Assembly (NCBI GenBank): GCA_019916065.1
Contig: CM034234.1
Location: 9,522,342 to 9,586,341 of the forward strand
DNA: 64,000 bases
Direction of reading: 5' to 3'
DNA from: Vitellaria paradoxa
Lineage: Eukaryota > Streptophyta > Magnoliopsida > Ericales > Sapotaceae
Notes under the pieces: generated by a model
Databases searched by the model: none
Seen by the model: only the letters and a program-made list of their open reading frames with translations
Told to the model about the DNA's origin: nothing
Part shown: positions 59,469 through 64,000 of the stretch, one piece after another
Position numbering within the stretch: the stretch's first letter is position 1
Layout: each line of letters starts with the position of its first letter
Program-made: the position numbers and the translations under genes

Positions 59469-60867
59469 GGATTGAGGGGGCCTGAAGTTACTTTTAAACT
59501 TTAGGGACTTAAAGTTAAATCTCAGCCGCTCAATTAATATGAGCTTGATCTGACCCTTCAATTTCAAAGTTCATTTTTCACCTTTAAAGTAGGGTAAAAC
59601 AGTCAATTGAGAAAACATTAAATGATGAATTGAATGGAAGAAAGAGAAAATTTTAAATGATGAAAGAGAAAACAAAAAGAAAAAGAAAAACTAAACATAA
59701 ATAAAGATAATAATTAAATATAAATAAAGATATAGTAAAATTTTAATTATTTTTATTTTTTTAAAATAATTAAATTTATATTAAAGATAAATAAAAATAT
59801 AGTAATTTTTTAATCATTTTATTTTTAAAGGTATATTGAAATTTATGTATATTAATTTAAAAGTTTAATTATTTATTTATCTTTAGTTGTTATCTTTATT
59901 TAGTTGTTCAATTATAAAATCTTAGTTTAACAAAAAATTTCTTATATCTCTATTTATCTTTAATATATATTAACATATTTTTAAAAAGTAAAAATAATTA
60001 AAATTTTATTATTTTTTATTTATTTTTAGTTGTTATCTTTATTTCTCTTTATTTGCCATATTCTTACTGTTACAAATCCAAAGTAAATAATGAAATAATT
60101 TAGTTATAAATCTTAGTCTAACAAAAAATTTATTATATTTTTATTTATCTTTAATATAAATTTATATATTTTTAAAAAGTAAAAATAATTAAAATTTATT
60201 ATTTTTATTTATCTTTTATTGTTATCTTTATTTGTTTTTTCTTATCATATTTTTAATGTTACAAATTCAAAAGAAATAAGGATATAACAACTAAAGATAA
60301 ATAAAAATAACAACTAAAATAAATAAAAATAATAAATTTTAATTATTCTTATTTTTTAAAAATATGTTAATTTATATTAAAGATAAACAGAGATATAATA
60401 AATTTTTTGTCAGACTAAGATTTACAACTGAACAACGAAATAAAGATAACAGGTAGAGATAAATAAATAATTAAAATTTTAAATTAATATACATAAATTT
60501 CAATATACCGTTAAAAATAAAATAATTAAAAAATTATTATATTTTTATTTATCTTTAAAATAAATTTAATTATTTTTAAAAAATAAAAATAATTAAAATT
60601 TTACTGTATCTTTATTTATATTTAATTATTATCTTTATTTATGTTTAGTTTTTCTTTTTTTTTGCTTTCTCTTTCATTATTTAAAATTTTCTCTTTCTTC
60701 CATTCAATTCATCATTTAATATGTTTTTAATTGACTGTTTTATCCTACTTTAAAGGTAAAAAATAAATTTTAAAATTGAAGAGTCAGATTACGTTCATGT
60801 TAATTGAGTGGCTGAGATTTAACTTTAAATCTCTAAAGTTTAAAAGTAACTTCAGACCCCTCAATTC
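59469..60867. mobile_element. 1.4-kb fold-back element with 9-bp target duplication (Mutator-like MITE)
   Basis: The left arm (from GGATTGAGGGGGCCTGAAGT) and the right arm (reversed, from GAATTGAGGGGTCTGAAGT) are inverted copies over about 580 bp, with long identical stretches such as ATGATGAATTGAATGGAAG and TAAAGTTAAATCTCAGCC. GAAACGAGT flanks the element directly on both sides (59460-59468 and 60868-60876). The central 230 bp repeats part of the arms in direct orientation (AGTNTNACAAAAAATTT near 59924, 60117 and, inverted, near 60405). It has no open frame. A 9-bp duplication plus very long terminal repeats fits a Mutator-derived non-autonomous element. Confidence 0.8.
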
Positions 60868-60876
60868 GAAACGAGT

Positions 60877-61861
60877 ACGACGGGGGGGGGCTTCACTGCT
60901 TCACGAGAAGGGACGCGATTTCATTTAAGACCGCAGCATTTGATGCACTGTCATGACTCATGATGCCTGTGTCTGATGAGTTCAATTAACGTTACCTTTC
61001 CCAAAAAAAAAAAAAAAAAAAGAGAGTTCAATTAACGTAAGACAAAAAAAAATCAAATGAATACCGAGTGGCCCCGAGGAGGGTGTCAATTAAATGGCGG
61101 GCTAGCAGGGGTGGGCATAGGGCGATTAAATGACGGGTATGTTTATTTTCGTATTTAATTTTTAAATTCAAATTAATTTTTATATTTTATCCGATTCTTA
61201 TTAGAAGTTTATTTTTACTCTCTATTCTAGTCTCAAATAAAAAATAAGGACCATGCAGAAAATTAAATACTTAAAATAGAAAAAAAATACAAATTTTCTA
61301 AATTTCAAATAATAAATTCAAACATTAAGTCTAAATTTCAAAAATTCTAAAATTTACAAGTCTGGTTTCCTAAATATCAACTTCAAATTCCAATTTCAAG
61401 CATAATTACATAAGTATTAATTTAAGTTTCAATCTTTAGATTTAAGCTTAAGCCCATTAACACAAGTTAGTTAAGAGATTTGGAGATTTTTTAGGGATTA
61501 GATAAGGTACGGACCGAGAATAGACACATACTCGTTCCCTATCTAATCCTTAAAATTTTTTAAAAAATGTTCCCATGCCATATTCGATTACTAAAAAATC
61601 ACCAAATCCCTTATCTATTTAGGATGAGGATCAAGTAGGGTATTGATGGATCTGTTGAGATGGCCATTCTTATAAGTTAGGCTAGATAAATAGAGGTTCT
61701 AGATGTTACAATCAGAGAGGCGTAGTGAGTTAATAAATAGTTATGATTTGATTGCATTTAATTTAATAGTCTTAATTTAATGTGGTAAAATTAATTTCAA
61801 AATAAAAATAAAAGTTTAATATAATTTAATTGAAACACAATTAATAAAAAATATAAAAAAA
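60877..61861. other. Intergenic DNA
   Basis: No gene is seen. It has a G run at 60882-60890 and a poly-A at 61002-61021. The segment 61098-61680 has weakly inverted GGGTGGGCATAGGG-like and GGATCTGTTGAGATGG-like ends and may be an old hAT-type element. Confidence 0.35.
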
Positions 61862-61884
61862 TATATTATATTAAAATATAATCA

Positions 61885-62115
61885 CACCATGGCCGTAGTC
61901 GTTACATTCCCTGTATTGAATTTTTCCATCGGAGCCCCGTGGAACCCGGATAGATAGTCACTTTCATAAACCACGCTGGGTTATCCATGTTGATTTCCCT
62001 AGAAAACTGATCCCTAATAGGATCGCGGTTTTGATTTTTCGGTCCAAGTTTAATAATGAGAGTTTCCAATTTTCTGTAAATAAAAAACATTTGCAGTGCT
62101 ATCAATCATGACCTA
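61885..62115. other. Isolated GC-richer segment of unknown origin
   Basis: About 230 bp of near-balanced composition (CATGGCCGTAGTCGTTACATT, CATCGGAGCCCCGTGGAACC) sit inside very AT-rich DNA. The minus strand has a 67-codon frame that I do not recognise. It could be an organelle-derived insertion or a transposon remnant. Confidence 0.3.
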
Positions 62116-62155
62116 ATTGAAAGGACAAGATTTGCTAATTATTTTCCCTAAGTAC

Positions 62156-62307
62156 GGATGTTTAATCGGTAAAGTTTAGTAAAAAAAAAAAGTTATAGTA
62201 AAAATATAAAAATTTAATATAAAAAGTGATTTGTGATAAAATTTGATTGGAAGAAAATATAAAAAGTTGATAAAAATTAATAATTTTTGGCTAACTAAAC
62301 ACTCCGA
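62156..62307. repeat. MITE, family 3
   Basis: CGGATGTTTAATCGGTAAAG at the left and GGCTAACTAAACACTCCGAG at the right are inverted repeats. The AT-rich interior matches the 58398 copy in style. Confidence 0.5.
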
Positions 62308-63560
62308 GTATGATACTTCCAAATATAAAAAAAAATAATCTTTCCATCCACCCGATGATTGTATTTTTTTTTTAAGAGGCTTTGCAAATAACATGGACGC
62401 ACTGTTCAGAGTTTTACAAAATTTATAAATTTATATAAATTTTAATAAAATTTAAATTTTTTAATGCTAAAATTATAATTTTTATAAATTTATACTAATT
62501 TTTTATAACTCCAAATATCCCAAAGGCACTTTTTGAGGAGCCTGCCTAGTTTTTACTGACTATTCAGTTGTTTTATTTTTTTTTAAGTGATCAAATTTAT
62601 TTTTTTTATATTTTAATTTTTTTAAATAATGAAAAATAAAAATATCAAATTAATAAAAAGTTAAAAAATTAACTTTTTTTCTCTTTTTAAATAGAAAAAA
62701 TTTGCTCAAAAAATAAATTTTTAGTAACTAATTAGTAGGAAATTACAAAAAAAAATTATTTTTTTCTTTTCAAACTAAGCTTAAATGAAGACTTCAGTAA
62801 TTTTGTATTTAAAATATTTTACATCAATTATTCTATATAATTTAAAAAAAAAAACATTATAGTAGTCCTTTATATTTAAAAAGTTACAGTGAAAATTCTT
62901 CAAAATATAGTGTGTGGAAATGTTAATGTAAAATATCTGCATCAACCCTTATTAGTAGATTTTTTAAAGTATGATAAAAAAAAATTAATAATGTTTCTAT
63001 AGTGTCATTTCACTATTCAGTAGTACTTTATATATACCAAATTCTTTAAAATATTCTCTACAAAAATATTTTTTTTATTTTTTTTTCATTGTTCAATAAT
63101 TAATTGCCAATAAACCTACTAGCTTCAACCATAATAATTCTGAGGATTATATTTTTAACAATAATTTTTTCAAGAAAATGTATTTTCAAAATTTTCAAAA
63201 ATAAAGTTTGTAATGGTCATATTATTTGATTATGTTGTTTTATTTTTGAAATTTATCATTTGACAAGAAAATATCTGCTAAAATTGCTATTAGTGACCAA
63301 AAAAAAAAAGTGCATATTGTTCTAGTAATTTTGACGTATGAATAAAAAATTTTTTCTTTAGAAAATACTAGCATAAAATATGTAGACAATTTAGGATATT
63401 TTCCGTAAAAAAAAAATAAATTTTATTAAGATTAATTAAATATGATATTACCACATATTGGAATGGGTTTTATTTATAAAGTTTTATAAGATTTTTTTTT
63501 TAAAGATTTCATAAATATGTAAACAATTTACAATTTCTTCTTAACAAATATCCATCAGTA
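62308..63560. other. AT-rich intergenic DNA
   Basis: No gene is seen. The stretch is dominated by A/T homopolymers. Confidence 0.5.
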
Positions 63561-63976
63561 TTTTTTTTTTTTTTTGAAATTTTTAACTCTGACAGAGGCA
63601 ATAAAGTTCAGTTGCTGCACCTGATATTAAGTGGGGATGGCATGGCAATGCAAGTAGGCATTCAACAACAATACCCCTGCCTTGCACAAAATTTTCCCTC
63701 GCGAGAAAGTCAATGATCACAGCAATTAAATCGAGGGATTTGGAATTGATGAGAAAGTGACCGGTGAATGGGACTTAATTTTTCTTTTCCAAGCAAATTT
63801 AAGTTATTGTAAGGTCTGCCAGCCAAACGTATCAATAATTAGAAAAAAAATTTGTTTGTAAAGATTTGCATTGAATGCCTCTTTGATAAAACTTCATCAT
63901 ATCTCTCTCTCTCCCTCTCTCTCTCCTGGAAAGATCAGAGAGTTTCAATGGGTTCCAATTGGATTTAAATGTAACC

Positions 63977-64000
63977 ATGGAAATGAGCTGTACTCATAAA
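63977..64000 (+). CDS. Possible start of a gene continuing past the right edge
   Basis: ATG at 63977 has a favourable context (AACCATGGA) and stays open for the eight codons available (MEMSCTHK). It follows a (CT)n-rich leader (63902-63926) and a less AT-rich, promoter-like block (63590-63800). An earlier ATG at 63948 stops after six codons. The evidence is positional only. Confidence 0.3.

Overview
The window reads as nuclear DNA of a flowering plant. It is AT-rich, its spliced genes have GT-AG introns, it is crowded with small inverted-repeat transposons and microsatellites, and its four recognisable genes have clear angiosperm relatives. The species cannot be named from the sequence. No prokaryotic, viral or organellar gene cluster is visible.

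Genes, left to right: (1) UEV1C/D-like ubiquitin E2 variant, + strand, 6233-10344, four coding exons, 146 aa. (2) CAF1-type deadenylase, + strand, 14033-14887, a single exon of 284 aa with all catalytic residues. (3) POP1, the large protein subunit of RNase P/MRP, - strand, 32389 down to 24867, ten coding exons joined here by eye into an 864-aa protein, with one GC-AG intron and a solo retrotransposon LTR inside intron 8. (4) OVATE-family repressor (OFP13/15/18-like), + strand, 47198-47935, one exon, 245 aa. A fifth gene may begin at the extreme right edge (63977). The genes are unrelated housekeeping or regulatory loci (ubiquitin signalling, mRNA decay, tRNA/rRNA processing, growth repression) and do not form a functional cluster.

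Mobile DNA: a Ty1/Copia element (36797-41484) has 194-bp LTRs, a 5-bp target duplication, and PBS and PPT. It is disabled by two frameshifts, a nonsense codon and loss of one integrase catalytic aspartate. A 1583-bp SIRE-type solo LTR (25571-27153) has a perfect 5-bp duplication. A tRNA-derived SINE (49784-50028) has a duplication of about 22 bp. Two fold-back elements flanked by 9-bp duplications (35500-35994 and 59469-60867) look like Mutator-derived MITEs. At least three further MITE families occur, several with 3-bp TAA/TTA duplications typical of PIF/Harbinger.

Layout: 1-6040 is AT-rich repeat DNA; 6044-10700 is UEV1; 10700-13890 is an intergenic MITE zone; 13890-15000 is CAF1; 15000-24860 is unresolved intergenic DNA with old repeat fragments and a strand-skewed block; 24867-32900 is POP1; 33230-46990 is a transposon-rich interval including the Copia element; 47000-48000 is the OFP gene; 48000-64000 is gene-poor, very AT-rich and dominated by MITEs and degenerate repeats. 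I found no previously undescribed gene system. The most unusual object is the 1.4-kb near-complete palindrome at 59469-60867.
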